Of a stretch of 64,000 nt of DNA, positions 8,329 through 16,340 are shown piece after piece. Source of the DNA: Ilumatobacter sp963746265 (GTDB lineage: Bacteria; Actinomycetota; Acidimicrobiia; Acidimicrobiales; Ilumatobacteraceae); assembly GCA_963746265.1 (NCBI GenBank), contig CAVVAM010000011.1, positions 124,001-188,000 on the forward strand, read 5' to 3'. A program made the translations under genes and the position numbers. Position 1 is the first letter of the stretch, and the number at the start of each line of letters is the position of its first letter. Below the pieces are notes generated by a model that made no database searches, was not told the DNA's origin, and saw only the letters and a list, made by a program, of their open reading frames with translations.

Positions 8329-8982
8329 ATGGAATCGGCACGAGATCTCGACCGGGTGCTCGGGGTTCGCGACGTCGTCGTCGTCGAGGGGCGCGACGCC
8401 CAGTCCTACCTCCAGTCGCAGCTGTCCCAGGACCTGACCGGAATCGAGGTCGGTGAGCATCGATGGACGTTCGTACTCGAGCCGACCGGCAAGGTCGAGA
8501 GCCTGGCTCGGCTCACGCGGGTCGCCGACGAACGCTTCGAGCTCGACACCGATGCGGGTTTCGGTGCGGCGCTGCTCGCCCGGATCGAACGGTTCAAGAT
8601 CCGGGTGGCCGCCGAGACGTCGATCGGCGACCAGCGTGGCGAGGTGGCCGACGAAGCCGCACGGATCGAGCTGGGCTGGCCCCGACTCGGTGCGGAGATC
8701 ACGCCCGGTGAGACGATTCCGGCAGGCACCGGCGTCACTGCGTTGGCGGTCAGCTTCACCAAAGGGTGCTACCCCGGCCAGGAACTGGTCGAACGAATGG
8801 ACAGTCGAGCTGCGAACGCGCCTCGGTCACTCCGTCGATTGGTCGTGACCGACGGCGCCTCACCGGGGGACCCGGTTCTCGACGGCGACGACGAGGTGGG
8901 AGTGCTCACCAGTGTTGCGGGAACTCGGGCCCTCGGGTGGGTCAAGCGCACTTGCTCGGTCGGCGAGGTCGTGCAGTTCTGA
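8329..8982 (+). CDS. ygfZ: YgfZ/GcvT-domain folate-binding protein
   Basis: A 217-residue member of the YgfZ (IBA57-like) family, tetrahydrofolate-binding helpers of Fe-S cluster assembly and repair. The diagnostic motif KGCYPGQELVERMDSR is present with its conserved Cys. The N-terminal VVVEGRDAQSYLQSQLSQD is also typical. It is shorter than E. coli YgfZ (326) but within the range of actinobacterial members. CAGACT 6 nt before the ATG is a possible -10 box, less perfect than the TANNNT boxes elsewhere. Confidence 0.88.
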   Translation: MESARDLDRVLGVRDVVVVEGRDAQSYLQSQLSQDLTGIEVGEHRWTFVLEPTGKVESLARLTRVADERFELDTDAGFGAALLARIERFKIRVAAETSIGDQRGEVADEAARIELGWPRLGAEITPGETIPAGTGVTALAVSFTKGCYPGQELVERMDSRAANAPRSLRRLVVTDGASPGDPVLDGDDEVGVLTSVAGTRALGWVKRTCSVGEVVQF

Positions 8983-9017
8983 AGCCGAACGGTGCAGCGT
9001 GCACCGAGGTGGTGAGC

Positions 9018-10226
9018 TCAGACGAGTTCGCCACGCACGGCCGTGAATTCCGGGTCGCTGCGAAGTGCCGCGAACTCCGGCGCAGCGTCCATCGTGTGAG
9101 CGAGGAGCCGCCGATGGCTGGCCGATTCCGCGTCGGCGGCGTCGGCTGCAGCAGCGAGCCAGCGCACCGAGTTGGTCCGGTCACCCAGGGCCGCCGACGC
9201 GCGTGCCACGACCGTGGCCAACGTCGACGAACGGTGATCGGCGAACGCGGTCGCCGCGAACTCGCCCGCTCGTCGGGGGTCACCGGTGGCGAGCAGCACC
9301 TCGGCAAGTACCCGAGCGCTGTACTCGTTGCCGGCCCGTGGGAGCTCAGCGGGCAGCGTGTCGACGACTGCCTTCAACTGGCCGGGGGTCGCCGCGGTCG
9401 GTGGGATCCAGCGGCCCGGCTTCGGCGACCGAAGGTCGGCGAGCATGATGCCCATCGCTCCACCGACGTCACCCGTGAGCTGAGCACGATGTGCCTCGAA
9501 CCACGGCGAGAGTCGCTGGCCGGGCTCCAACACGCCGGGCCGACCCGTCTGCCAGGCCATCGTCTCCACGTCGACGAAACGCTGTTCGCTGCGGGCGGGG
9601 CGTTTCGAACTGGCCTGGAGGATCTGAAACTGGTTCAACAGCAGGAACACGATGAAGATCACGAAACCCGTACGACCGGTTCCGACCATGAGTGCCGCGC
9701 CGCCGAGGGTCACGGCGATGCTGACGATGGCCATCACACGGAACGCTCGATCGCCGACGAAGTTCTCGAGGCCCGTCATGGCGAGATGGCCGCCGTCCAG
9801 GGGCAGGACCGGGATCAGGTTGAGCGTGCCGATCGCCGGGCCGGCCCACCAGATCGCTGCGGCAGCATCCGACTGGCCGATGCTGTCGAACGACACGGGG
9901 TTCACGCCCATGGCGACGAGGATCACCACGCTGATCGCGATCTGCGTGAACGGACCGGCGATCGAGATCCCGGCTCGCTGTGTTCTCGACAACGGCTGCG
10001 TCGGCCGGAACGACGTGTACCCGGCCAGAAAGTCGAGAGAGATCGACGCTTGGCACCCGGCCCGCCTCGCCGCAAGGGCGTGCCCCAGTTCGTGCAGCAG
10101 GGTGAGGACGGCGATCGAACCGGCCAGCCAGAGCCCGAACGCGTCCTGGTAGAGGAAGACGATCAGGCCAGTGAAGAGGAGGAAGCCGGTGCGGACGTGC
10201 ACATCGAATCCGAGCAGCCGGAACAT
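9018..10226 (-). CDS. Site-2-protease-type (M50) membrane metalloprotease
   Basis: 402 residues. The zinc motif HELGH is at residues 45-49 inside a hydrophobic helix, the second metal ligand is in LIPVLPLDGGH (about 146-156), and several further membrane helices follow up to about residue 225. The C-terminal 170 residues are soluble and alpha-helical with repeated Ala/Arg patterns, TPR-like but not certain. No PDZ or CBS domain is visible. Family members cleave transmembrane substrates such as anti-sigma factors; the substrate here is unknown. TAGGAT 6 nt before the ATG fixes the start. Confidence 0.88.
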   Translation of the reverse strand: MFRLLGFDVHVRTGFLLFTGLIVFLYQDAFGLWLAGSIAVLTLLHELGHALAARRAGCQASISLDFLAGYTSFRPTQPLSRTQRAGISIAGPFTQIAISVVILVAMGVNPVSFDSIGQSDAAAAIWWAGPAIGTLNLIPVLPLDGGHLAMTGLENFVGDRAFRVMAIVSIAVTLGGAALMVGTGRTGFVIFIVFLLLNQFQILQASSKRPARSEQRFVDVETMAWQTGRPGVLEPGQRLSPWFEAHRAQLTGDVGGAMGIMLADLRSPKPGRWIPPTAATPGQLKAVVDTLPAELPRAGNEYSARVLAEVLLATGDPRRAGEFAATAFADHRSSTLATVVARASAALGDRTNSVRWLAAAADAADAESASHRRLLAHTMDAAPEFAALRSDPEFTAVRGELV

Positions 10227-10232
10227 GATGTG

Positions 10233-10238
10233 ATCCTA
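10233..10238 (-). promoter_or_regulatory. Leaderless -10 box of the M50 protease gene
   Basis: On the minus strand TAGGAT is followed by 6 nt and then the ATG at 10226. Confidence 0.5.
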
Positions 10239-10330
10239 CGGGTGCGTGGCATCGCTCGGTCGGCGCGCCGGCGACCGGTGGGGTGAGCGGCCATGCGGCG
10301 ATGTCATCGGAAGGACCGACCGATCCTGGG

Positions 10331-10336
10331 TAGCGT
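10331..10336 (+). promoter_or_regulatory. Leaderless -10 box before the terC leader ORF
   Basis: TAGCGT is followed by 7 nt and an ATG at 10344. That ATG opens a 9-codon ORF, not the terC frame. Confidence 0.5.
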
Positions 10337-10343
10337 GTTCGCC

Positions 10344-10373
10344 ATGTCGTCGCCGCTGGTCGCCGCCTCGTGA
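10344..10373 (+). CDS. Nine-codon leader ORF overlapping terC
   Basis: MSSPLVAAS followed by TGA at 10371-10373. Its ATG is placed exactly 7 nt after a TANNNT box, and its TGA overlaps the GTG start of terC (GTGA). A ribosome finishing here could re-start on terC. The peptide itself is not similar to anything I know; its role would be translational coupling or regulation. Confidence rests only on geometry. Confidence 0.45.
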   Translation: MSSPLVAAS

Positions 10374-11404
10374 TCGCTTCGATCTTGGCGGCCGAGAGCG
10401 GCGGCCGCGAGAACTTCGTCGTGCTCGACGTCAGGGGCTGGCACTGGATCGCGCTGCTCGCGATCATCGTCACGATGCTGCTGGTCGACCTCCTGGTCGT
10501 CCACCGCGAAGCACACGAGGTGAAGACGAAGGAGGCGGCGATCGAGTCGGCCGTCTGGATCGGGTGCGGGCTCGCGTTCTCGTTCGTCATCTGGTGGTGG
10601 TTCGGCGCCGCGGCCACCGGCGAGTACGTGTCGGGCTATCTGATCGAGAAGAGCCTCAGCATCGACAACGTGTTCGTCTGGGCGCTGATCATGGGGTACT
10701 TCCGTGTGCCCCAGAAGTACCAACACCGGGTGCTGTTCTGGGGCATCTTCGGTGCCCTCGTGATGCGGGCGATCTTCATCTTCGCCGGCGTCGCGGTGAT
10801 CGAACGATTCTCGTGGGTGCTGTACATCTTCGGTGGCTTCCTCATCTACACCGCCGGCAAGTTGATCTTCACCGACAACGATCATGTCGATCCGGCGGAG
10901 AGCAAGTTCCTGAGGCTGGTCGACAAGGTCGTCCCCACGACCGATGAGCTCGATGGGCAGAAGCTGTTCACCAAGCAAAAGGGGCGACGACTCGCGACAC
11001 CGCTGTTCTCGGTGCTCGTCCTGGTCGAAGTGACCGACGTCGTGTTCGCCGTCGACTCCGTGCCGGCCGTGCTCGCCGTGAGCCGCGAGCAGTTCGTCGT
11101 GTTCGCGTCGAACGCCTTCGCGATCCTCGGGCTGCGCGCGCTGTACTTCCTGCTCGCCGACATGCACAACCGGTTCACATTCCTGCAGCAGGGCCTGGCG
11201 ATCATCCTGGCTTTCGTCGGCGTGAAGATGATCATCGCCGAGTGGTACCACATCCCCACGTGGCTGTCGCTCGTGTTCATCGCGATCGTCCTGACCGCGT
11301 CGATCGGGTTCTCGCTGAAGTACGAACGCTCGATGGCCGATGCCGAGTTGGCCCACGAGGCGTTCGAGCACAGCGAGTCCCCGCCACCTCCGTCCGAGCG
11401 GTGA
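10370..11404 (+). CDS. TerC/Alx-family integral membrane protein
   Basis: 344 residues, with about 7-9 membrane helices. It carries TerC-family hallmarks: LLVDLLVVHREAHEV in the first helix, EKSLSIDNVFVWALI, and VEVTDVVFAVDSVPAVLAV with conserved acidic residues inside membrane segments, followed by FVVFASNAFAILGLRALYF. The C-terminus is acidic and cytoplasmic. Family members export Mn2+ or act in tellurite and metal stress; Mn2+ export is the best-supported role in other bacteria and is inferred here. No yybP-ykoY-like riboswitch was recognised in the 140 nt upstream. The GTG start overlaps the stop of a 9-codon leader ORF. Confidence 0.9.
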   Translation: MIASILAAESGGRENFVVLDVRGWHWIALLAIIVTMLLVDLLVVHREAHEVKTKEAAIESAVWIGCGLAFSFVIWWWFGAAATGEYVSGYLIEKSLSIDNVFVWALIMGYFRVPQKYQHRVLFWGIFGALVMRAIFIFAGVAVIERFSWVLYIFGGFLIYTAGKLIFTDNDHVDPAESKFLRLVDKVVPTTDELDGQKLFTKQKGRRLATPLFSVLVLVEVTDVVFAVDSVPAVLAVSREQFVVFASNAFAILGLRALYFLLADMHNRFTFLQQGLAIILAFVGVKMIIAEWYHIPTWLSLVFIAIVLTASIGFSLKYERSMADAELAHEAFEHSESPPPPSER

Positions 11405-11445
11405 CGGCCGACCGATCCGCGCGGTGCCGCCGTTCGATCGGCGGT

Positions 11446-11451
11446 TAGATT
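11446..11451 (+). promoter_or_regulatory. Leaderless -10 box of dnaG
   Basis: TAGATT is followed by 7 nt and the dnaG ATG at 11459. Confidence 0.55.
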
Positions 11452-11458
11452 CGGCAGC

Positions 11459-13216
11459 ATGGCGATCGCTGATGACGACATCGAGCGGATCCGCTCGACG
11501 GTGTCGATCGTCGATCTCGTCGGTCAACACGTCCAGCTCAAACGCACGGGGCGGAACTGGGTGGGCCTGTGCCCGTTCCATGCCGAGCGCACGCCGTCGT
11601 TCAACGTGCGCGAAGAGACCGGTCGGTACCGGTGCTTCGGCTGCGACAAATCGGGCGACGTGTTCACCTTCGTGCAGGAGGTCGAGCACACCGACTTCGT
11701 CGGCTCGGTCGAGTATCTGGCGAGCCGTGCGGGCATTCAGCTGACCGAGACGTCACCGGGGCAGAGCCAACACCGGGCGCGCCGCAAGCAGCTCATCGAA
11801 GCGATGAACCGTGCAGTCGAGTGGTATCACCACCGCCTGCTGACCGCGCCGGACGCCCGCCCGGCCCGGGACTACCTGCGCAGCCGGGGGCTGGCCGGCG
11901 ACATCGCCCGCCAGTTCAAACTCGGCTGGGCACCCGACGACTGGGACGTCCTCGCCCGGGAGTCGGGGATCGACGCGAAACTGTTGCACGACAACGGGCT
12001 CGCCTTCCGGAACCGCCGCAACAAGCTCCAGGACGCGTTCCGTGCGCGCGTGCTGTTCCCGATCTTCACCGAGAACGGCGACGCGGTCGCGCTCGGCGGG
12101 CGGGTTCTGCCCGGTTCGACCGATCCAGCGAAGTACAAGAACAGCTCCGAGACGCCCATCTACACGAAGTCGAAGATCCTCTACGGTCTGAACTGGGCCA
12201 AGGGCGACATCGTCAATGCCAACCAGGTCATCGTGTGCGAGGGCTACACCGATGTGATCGGCTTCCATCAGGCCGGGTTGCCTCGCGCCGTCGCCACCTG
12301 CGGTACGGCGTTCACCGAGGAGCACGTCCGGCTGCTCAAACGTTATGCCAGCCGGGTGGTGCTGGCGTTCGACGCCGACGCCGCCGGCCAGGGTGCGGCC
12401 GAGCGCTTCTACGAGTGGGAGGAGAAGTACCAGGTCGAGGTGAGCGTCGCGACGTTCCCGGGTGGGAAGGATCCGGGTGAGATGGCGCAGCATGACCCGG
12501 AAGGATTGGCCGCAGCCATCGAAGGTGCCACGCCGTTCCTCGGGTTCCGGCTCGGCCGGGTCGTCGACGGTCAGGCCCCACAGTCACCCGAGGCGATCGC
12601 ACGGCTCGCCGAGGCGGCGATGACCGTTGTCAACGAACATCCGAACGTGAACATCCGCAAGCTATACGCCGGTGAGGTCGCAGCCCGGGTCGGCATGCCC
12701 GTCAACGATCTCGTGGCGATGGCCGAGCGCGGTGTCCGACGACCGCACGTGAATGTCGTCCGGCCGAAGCAGCGTCGGGAGCGGCGAGAGAACGCCGAGT
12801 TCGTGGCGATTGCTCTGCTGGTCCAGAACTGGGACGCGATCGCCACCTGGCTCGTCGAGTCGCTGTTCGCCGACGACGTCTACCGTCGGGCCTTTCTCGC
12901 CGTTGCAGCATCGGGCGGCGACCTGGGTGCAGCGCTCGAGGCCGCGGACCCGGAGGCACGCGACGTGCTCGAGCGGGCAGCGGTCGTCGACGTCGACGCC
13001 GACCCGGCGTCGGAGGCGCGGAACCTCATCTCGGCAGCCGTTCGTCGGGAGCTGGCCGAACGGGCCACGCGTTCGGATCCGGAGCGGATCCGTGACGATG
13101 CCGAAGCTCGGGTACGGATGGAGCAGTTGAGCGACGGCGCCCTGGGGCTCGATGCGGCGGGTTGGTTGCTAGGTTGGCTGGAAGGACGCATGGAGGCACG
13201 CACTGGTGGGGGATGA
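11459..13216 (+). CDS. dnaG: DNA primase
   Basis: A 585-residue DnaG making RNA primers at the fork. The CHC2 zinc finger is clear: C38, H41, C59 and C62 in LCPFHAERTPSF and RCFGCDKSGDVF. The catalytic core starts at about residue 120, and the TOPRIM acidic residues are in IVCEGYTDVIGF and VVLAFDADAAGQ. The C-terminal DnaB-interaction part is divergent and Ala/Arg-rich, as usual in actinobacteria. It overlaps the sigma factor gene by 11 nt, keeping the dnaG-rpoD pair of the macromolecular synthesis operon without rpsU. Confidence 0.97.
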   Translation: MAIADDDIERIRSTVSIVDLVGQHVQLKRTGRNWVGLCPFHAERTPSFNVREETGRYRCFGCDKSGDVFTFVQEVEHTDFVGSVEYLASRAGIQLTETSPGQSQHRARRKQLIEAMNRAVEWYHHRLLTAPDARPARDYLRSRGLAGDIARQFKLGWAPDDWDVLARESGIDAKLLHDNGLAFRNRRNKLQDAFRARVLFPIFTENGDAVALGGRVLPGSTDPAKYKNSSETPIYTKSKILYGLNWAKGDIVNANQVIVCEGYTDVIGFHQAGLPRAVATCGTAFTEEHVRLLKRYASRVVLAFDADAAGQGAAERFYEWEEKYQVEVSVATFPGGKDPGEMAQHDPEGLAAAIEGATPFLGFRLGRVVDGQAPQSPEAIARLAEAAMTVVNEHPNVNIRKLYAGEVAARVGMPVNDLVAMAERGVRRPHVNVVRPKQRRERRENAEFVAIALLVQNWDAIATWLVESLFADDVYRRAFLAVAASGGDLGAALEAADPEARDVLERAAVVDVDADPASEARNLISAAVRRELAERATRSDPERIRDDAEARVRMEQLSDGALGLDAAGWLLGWLEGRMEARTGGG

Positions 13217-14471
13217 CCCGGTGAACTTGTCGACGGTTCCGCCGCCGTTGGAGGGGGTCGACCGATCGGAGTGGGATGCGTTGGTGGCGCGCGGTCGCGC
13301 CGATGGCGAGCTGCACGCCGAGCAGGTCGCACACGTCTTGCGTGACGTGGAGCTCACCGGGGACGCGCTGTTGGCGGTCAACAGTTCGCTGACGGCTGCG
13401 GGCATCACGATCGACGAGACCGTGCCCGACGAGGGTGACGACGACACACCGCCCCGGGGCGGGCGGCGCGAGGTGGTCGTCGACGATGAAGACGTCGAGC
13501 GGTTGCTCACCCGGCGACGCCGGCGGCGAGGTCAGAAACGAATGGCGAAGGGCGACGGCGGCACGTCCGACACCGTCCGCCTCTACCTGCGCGAGATCGG
13601 TCAGGTCGACCTGCTCACGACCGAGGACGAGCGTCGCCTCGCCCAACTCATCGAAGAGGGCCAGCTCGCCGCCGCTCAGATCGACGAGGGGGTCTCCGAT
13701 CAGGCGAGCGAGCGTATGCTGCTGCGCGCCGTGCAGCGCGGCGAACGTGCCAAGAGCGAGCTGACCCAGGCGAACCTGCGTCTCGTCGTGAGCATCGCCA
13801 AGCGTTACTCGGGGCGCGGGATGCAGCTGCTCGACCTGATCCAGGAGGGCAACCTCGGATTGATGCGAGCCGTCGACAAGTTCGACCACACCAAAGGCTT
13901 CAAGTTTTCGACGTATGCGACGTGGTGGATCCGTCAGGCGATCACCCGCTCGATCGCCGACCAGGCCCGCACGATCCGTATTCCGGTGCACATGGTCGAA
14001 CACATGAACCGGCTCACCCGGGTTCGGCGCCAGATGCATCAAGAGCTCGAACGCGAGCCGACGGTCGACGAGCTGGCAGCCAAGCTGCAGATGGAGCCCG
14101 ACAAGGTCCGCGATCTGCTGCGCTACGCGCTCGATCCACTGTCACTCGACTCGCCGGTGGGCGAGGAGGACGAGTCGAACCTCGGCGACTTCATCGAGGA
14201 CGCGAACGTCGACGGACCCGCCGATGCGGCCACCAGGGCGATGCTCCACGAGGCTGTCGAGCAGGTGCTCGGCGAACTGAGCGAGCGCGAGCAGGAGATC
14301 GTCCGGATGCGGTTCGGGCTCGACGGTGCACAGGCCAAGACGCTCGAGGAGGTCGGCCGCGAGTTCGGGGTGACCCGCGAGCGCATCCGTCAGATCGAAG
14401 CCAAGACGCTCGCCAAGCTCCGGCATCCGCAACGTTCGCAGAGATTGCGGGAGTTCCTCGAAAGCGAGTAG
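13206..14471 (+). CDS. sigA: Principal RNA polymerase sigma factor (RpoD/SigA)
   Basis: 421 residues. Region 1.2 (SDTVRLYLREIGQVDLLT), region 2 with the invariant LVVSIAKRYSGRGMQLLDLI and TYATWWIRQAITRSIADQAR (-10 recognition), region 3 VHMVEHMNRL, and region 4 ending GVTRERIRQIEAKTLAKLRH (-35 recognition) are all intact. The N-terminal 110 residues are acidic with a basic linker RRRRRRGQKR. Start GTG 13206 overlaps dnaG; GTG 13221 with a GGGGGA upstream is an alternative. Its target -10, TANNNT, is the one seen throughout this window. Confidence 0.97.
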   Translation: MGDDPVNLSTVPPPLEGVDRSEWDALVARGRADGELHAEQVAHVLRDVELTGDALLAVNSSLTAAGITIDETVPDEGDDDTPPRGGRREVVVDDEDVERLLTRRRRRRGQKRMAKGDGGTSDTVRLYLREIGQVDLLTTEDERRLAQLIEEGQLAAAQIDEGVSDQASERMLLRAVQRGERAKSELTQANLRLVVSIAKRYSGRGMQLLDLIQEGNLGLMRAVDKFDHTKGFKFSTYATWWIRQAITRSIADQARTIRIPVHMVEHMNRLTRVRRQMHQELEREPTVDELAAKLQMEPDKVRDLLRYALDPLSLDSPVGEEDESNLGDFIEDANVDGPADAATRAMLHEAVEQVLGELSEREQEIVRMRFGLDGAQAKTLEEVGREFGVTRERIRQIEAKTLAKLRHPQRSQRLREFLESE

Positions 14472-14481
14472 GCATCCGTCG

Positions 14482-15972
14482 GTGAGCTCCGAGGCCCGGC
14501 CGTGCAACGAACCCGAACACGTTGACGTGATGATCGTCGGCGCCGGCATCTCGGGCATCGGCGCCGCGGTGCACCTGCAGCGCGACTGTCCGGCGAAGAC
14601 GTTCACACTGCTGGACACCAAGGAGGCGTTCGGTGGCACGTGGCGTCAACACACCTATCCGGGTGCCCGCTCCGACAGCGACCTGTACACCTTCGGGTAC
14701 GGCTTCAAGCCCTGGACGGGACCCCCGATCGCGACTGCCGGGCAGATCCTGGAGTACCTCGACGAGGTGCTCGACGAACACGACCTCCGCCGTCACATCC
14801 GCTACGAGCACACGATCACTCGGGCGGATTGGTGCAGTGACGAGGCGCAGTGGCGCCTCGATGTCGAGCGCGCCGACACCGGCGAGTCGTTCTCGATGAC
14901 CTGCGGTTTCCTGTGGATGTGCTCGGGTTACTACCGCCACTCCGAGGGTTACACCCCGGACTGGCCCGGGTTCGACACGTACGAAGGCCAGGTCGTGCAT
15001 CCGCAGCACTGGCCGGACGATCTCGACTACGCGGGCAAGCGGGTCGTCGTGATCGGCTCGGGTGCGACCGCCGCGACGTTGATTCCCAACATGGCCGACG
15101 ACTGCGAGCACATCACGATGCTGCAGCGATCGCCGACGTACTTCTATCCGCGACCGAATGTCGACGAGTTGGCCGAGCAGCTCCGGGCGCTCGACGTGCC
15201 GCCGGAGTGGATCCACGAGATCATGCGTCGCAAGGTGCTCGCCGACGGCCAGGTGATCCATCAATTGTCCGCAGAGCAACCCGACTTCATCATCGACGAG
15301 TTGTTGAAGGCGGCTCGCGAGTATCTGGGCGACGATTTCGACATCGACACCCACTTCCGCCCGCGATACCTGCCGTGGACGCAGCGTCTGGCCGTCATCC
15401 CCGACGGCGACCTGTTCGTCGGCATCAGGGAGGGGAAGGTGTCGGTCGTGACCGATCACATCGATCGCTTCACGCCGACCGGCATCCTGCCGCAATCGGG
15501 CGACGAGCTGACGGCCGACATCGTCATCACGGCGACCGGCTTCGACCTGAACGTGCTCGGCGACGTGCAGGTGAGCCTCGACGGTGAGGCGCTCGACTCT
15601 GCCGACACGATCACGTATCGCGGCGTGATGTTCTCCGGTGTCCCCAATCTGGCCGTCGTCTTCGGCTATCTCCGAACGAGTTGGACGATGCGAGCCGACC
15701 TGATCTCCGAGTTCGTCGTCCGGCTCCTCAACCACATGGACGAACTCGGCGCCACTGTCTGCACGCCGACCATCGCTGACGCCGATCAGGGGATGGAGCG
15801 CCGACCATTCGTGCCTGAGGAGGAGTTCAATCCTGGGTACATGATCCGCGGTCGCGATCTCATGGCGAAACAGGGCACGCACGCGCCTTGGACAGTCTCG
15901 AACGACTATTACATCGAGCGTGACGAGTTCCCGGCGATCGACCTGGACGAGCCGGCGCTCCGCTACCGCTGA
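14482..15972 (+). CDS. Flavin-containing / Baeyer-Villiger-type monooxygenase
   Basis: 496 residues. The FAD Rossmann motif VGAGISGIGAAVHL is near residues 19-32, GGTWRQHTYPGARSD follows, the NADPH Rossmann motif is VVVIGSGATAATL, and the Baeyer-Villiger/FMO fingerprint F/YxGxxxHxxxW appears as YEGQVVHPQHWPD. TATGFD closes the second FAD contact. Such enzymes insert oxygen into ketones or oxidise N/S atoms; the substrate is unknown. It starts 10 nt after sigA, probably by co-transcription. The N-terminus starts with GTG. Confidence 0.92.
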   Translation: MSSEARPCNEPEHVDVMIVGAGISGIGAAVHLQRDCPAKTFTLLDTKEAFGGTWRQHTYPGARSDSDLYTFGYGFKPWTGPPIATAGQILEYLDEVLDEHDLRRHIRYEHTITRADWCSDEAQWRLDVERADTGESFSMTCGFLWMCSGYYRHSEGYTPDWPGFDTYEGQVVHPQHWPDDLDYAGKRVVVIGSGATAATLIPNMADDCEHITMLQRSPTYFYPRPNVDELAEQLRALDVPPEWIHEIMRRKVLADGQVIHQLSAEQPDFIIDELLKAAREYLGDDFDIDTHFRPRYLPWTQRLAVIPDGDLFVGIREGKVSVVTDHIDRFTPTGILPQSGDELTADIVITATGFDLNVLGDVQVSLDGEALDSADTITYRGVMFSGVPNLAVVFGYLRTSWTMRADLISEFVVRLLNHMDELGATVCTPTIADADQGMERRPFVPEEEFNPGYMIRGRDLMAKQGTHAPWTVSNDYYIERDEFPAIDLDEPALRYR

Positions 15973-16043
15973 TGGGCCGACCGCGCGACCAGGATCGTGT
16001 CGTTGTTCCCGATGGCGGAGGCGATAACCTCCAGGGTCGACAT

Positions 16044-16119
16044 TCCGGGATAGCTCAGTTGGCAGAGCAGTGGACTGTTAATCCATTTGTCGCAGGTTCG
16101 AGCCCTGCTCCCGGAGCCA
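16044..16119 (+). tRNA. tRNA-Asn (anticodon GTT)
   Basis: A 76-nt cloverleaf: acceptor TCCGGGA/TCCCGGA, D-arm GCTC/GAGC, anticodon stem GTGGA/TCCAT with loop CTGTTAA, T-arm GCAGG-TTCGAGC-CCTGC, discriminator G and an encoded CCA (16117-16119). Confidence 0.97.
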
Positions 16120-16124
16120 GACTG

Positions 16125-16158
16125 CAGGGTCCCGATGTGGGACCCTGTCGTGCGTTTT
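16125..16158 (+). terminator. Rho-independent terminator after tRNA-Asn
   Basis: CAGGGTCCC (16125-16133), loop GATGT, GGGACCCTG (16139-16147), then a TTTT run at 16155-16158. A 9-bp perfect stem between the two tRNA genes. Confidence 0.85.
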
Positions 16159-16159
16159 C

Positions 16160-16232
16160 GGGGCGGTAGCTCAGTGGTCAGAGCAAGGGACTCATAATCC
16201 CCGGGTCGTGGGTTCGATCCCCACCCGCCCCA
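16160..16232 (+). tRNA. tRNA-Met (anticodon CAT)
   Basis: A 73-nt cloverleaf: acceptor GGGGCGG/CCGCCCC, anticodon loop CTCATAA (CAT), T-arm GTGGG-TTCGATC-CCCAC, discriminator A. No CCA is encoded. The ACTCATAATC anticodon region resembles elongator tRNA-Met more than lysidine tRNA-Ile2. Its 3' end is the left copy of the island direct repeat. Confidence 0.93.
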
Positions 16233-16233
16233 C
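16209..16233 (+). repeat. attL-like direct repeat (tRNA-Met 3' end)
   Basis: The 25 bp from the T-arm to one base past the discriminator recur at 29701-29725 with one mismatch. The integrase gene starts 108 bp further in. Confidence 0.75.
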
Positions 16234-16328
16234 ACGATCTAGCTGGTTGTTTAGACGGATTCAAGACCATCCGACGATCCGTCGAAGTTGAAATCCAACA
16301 GATATCCAACATCTTCGTTGGAATCGCG

Positions 16329-16334
16329 TAGGCT
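16329..16334 (+). promoter_or_regulatory. Leaderless -10 box of the island integrase
   Basis: TAGGCT is followed by 6 nt and the integrase ATG at 16341. Confidence 0.5.
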
Positions 16335-16340
16335 TCCCGC

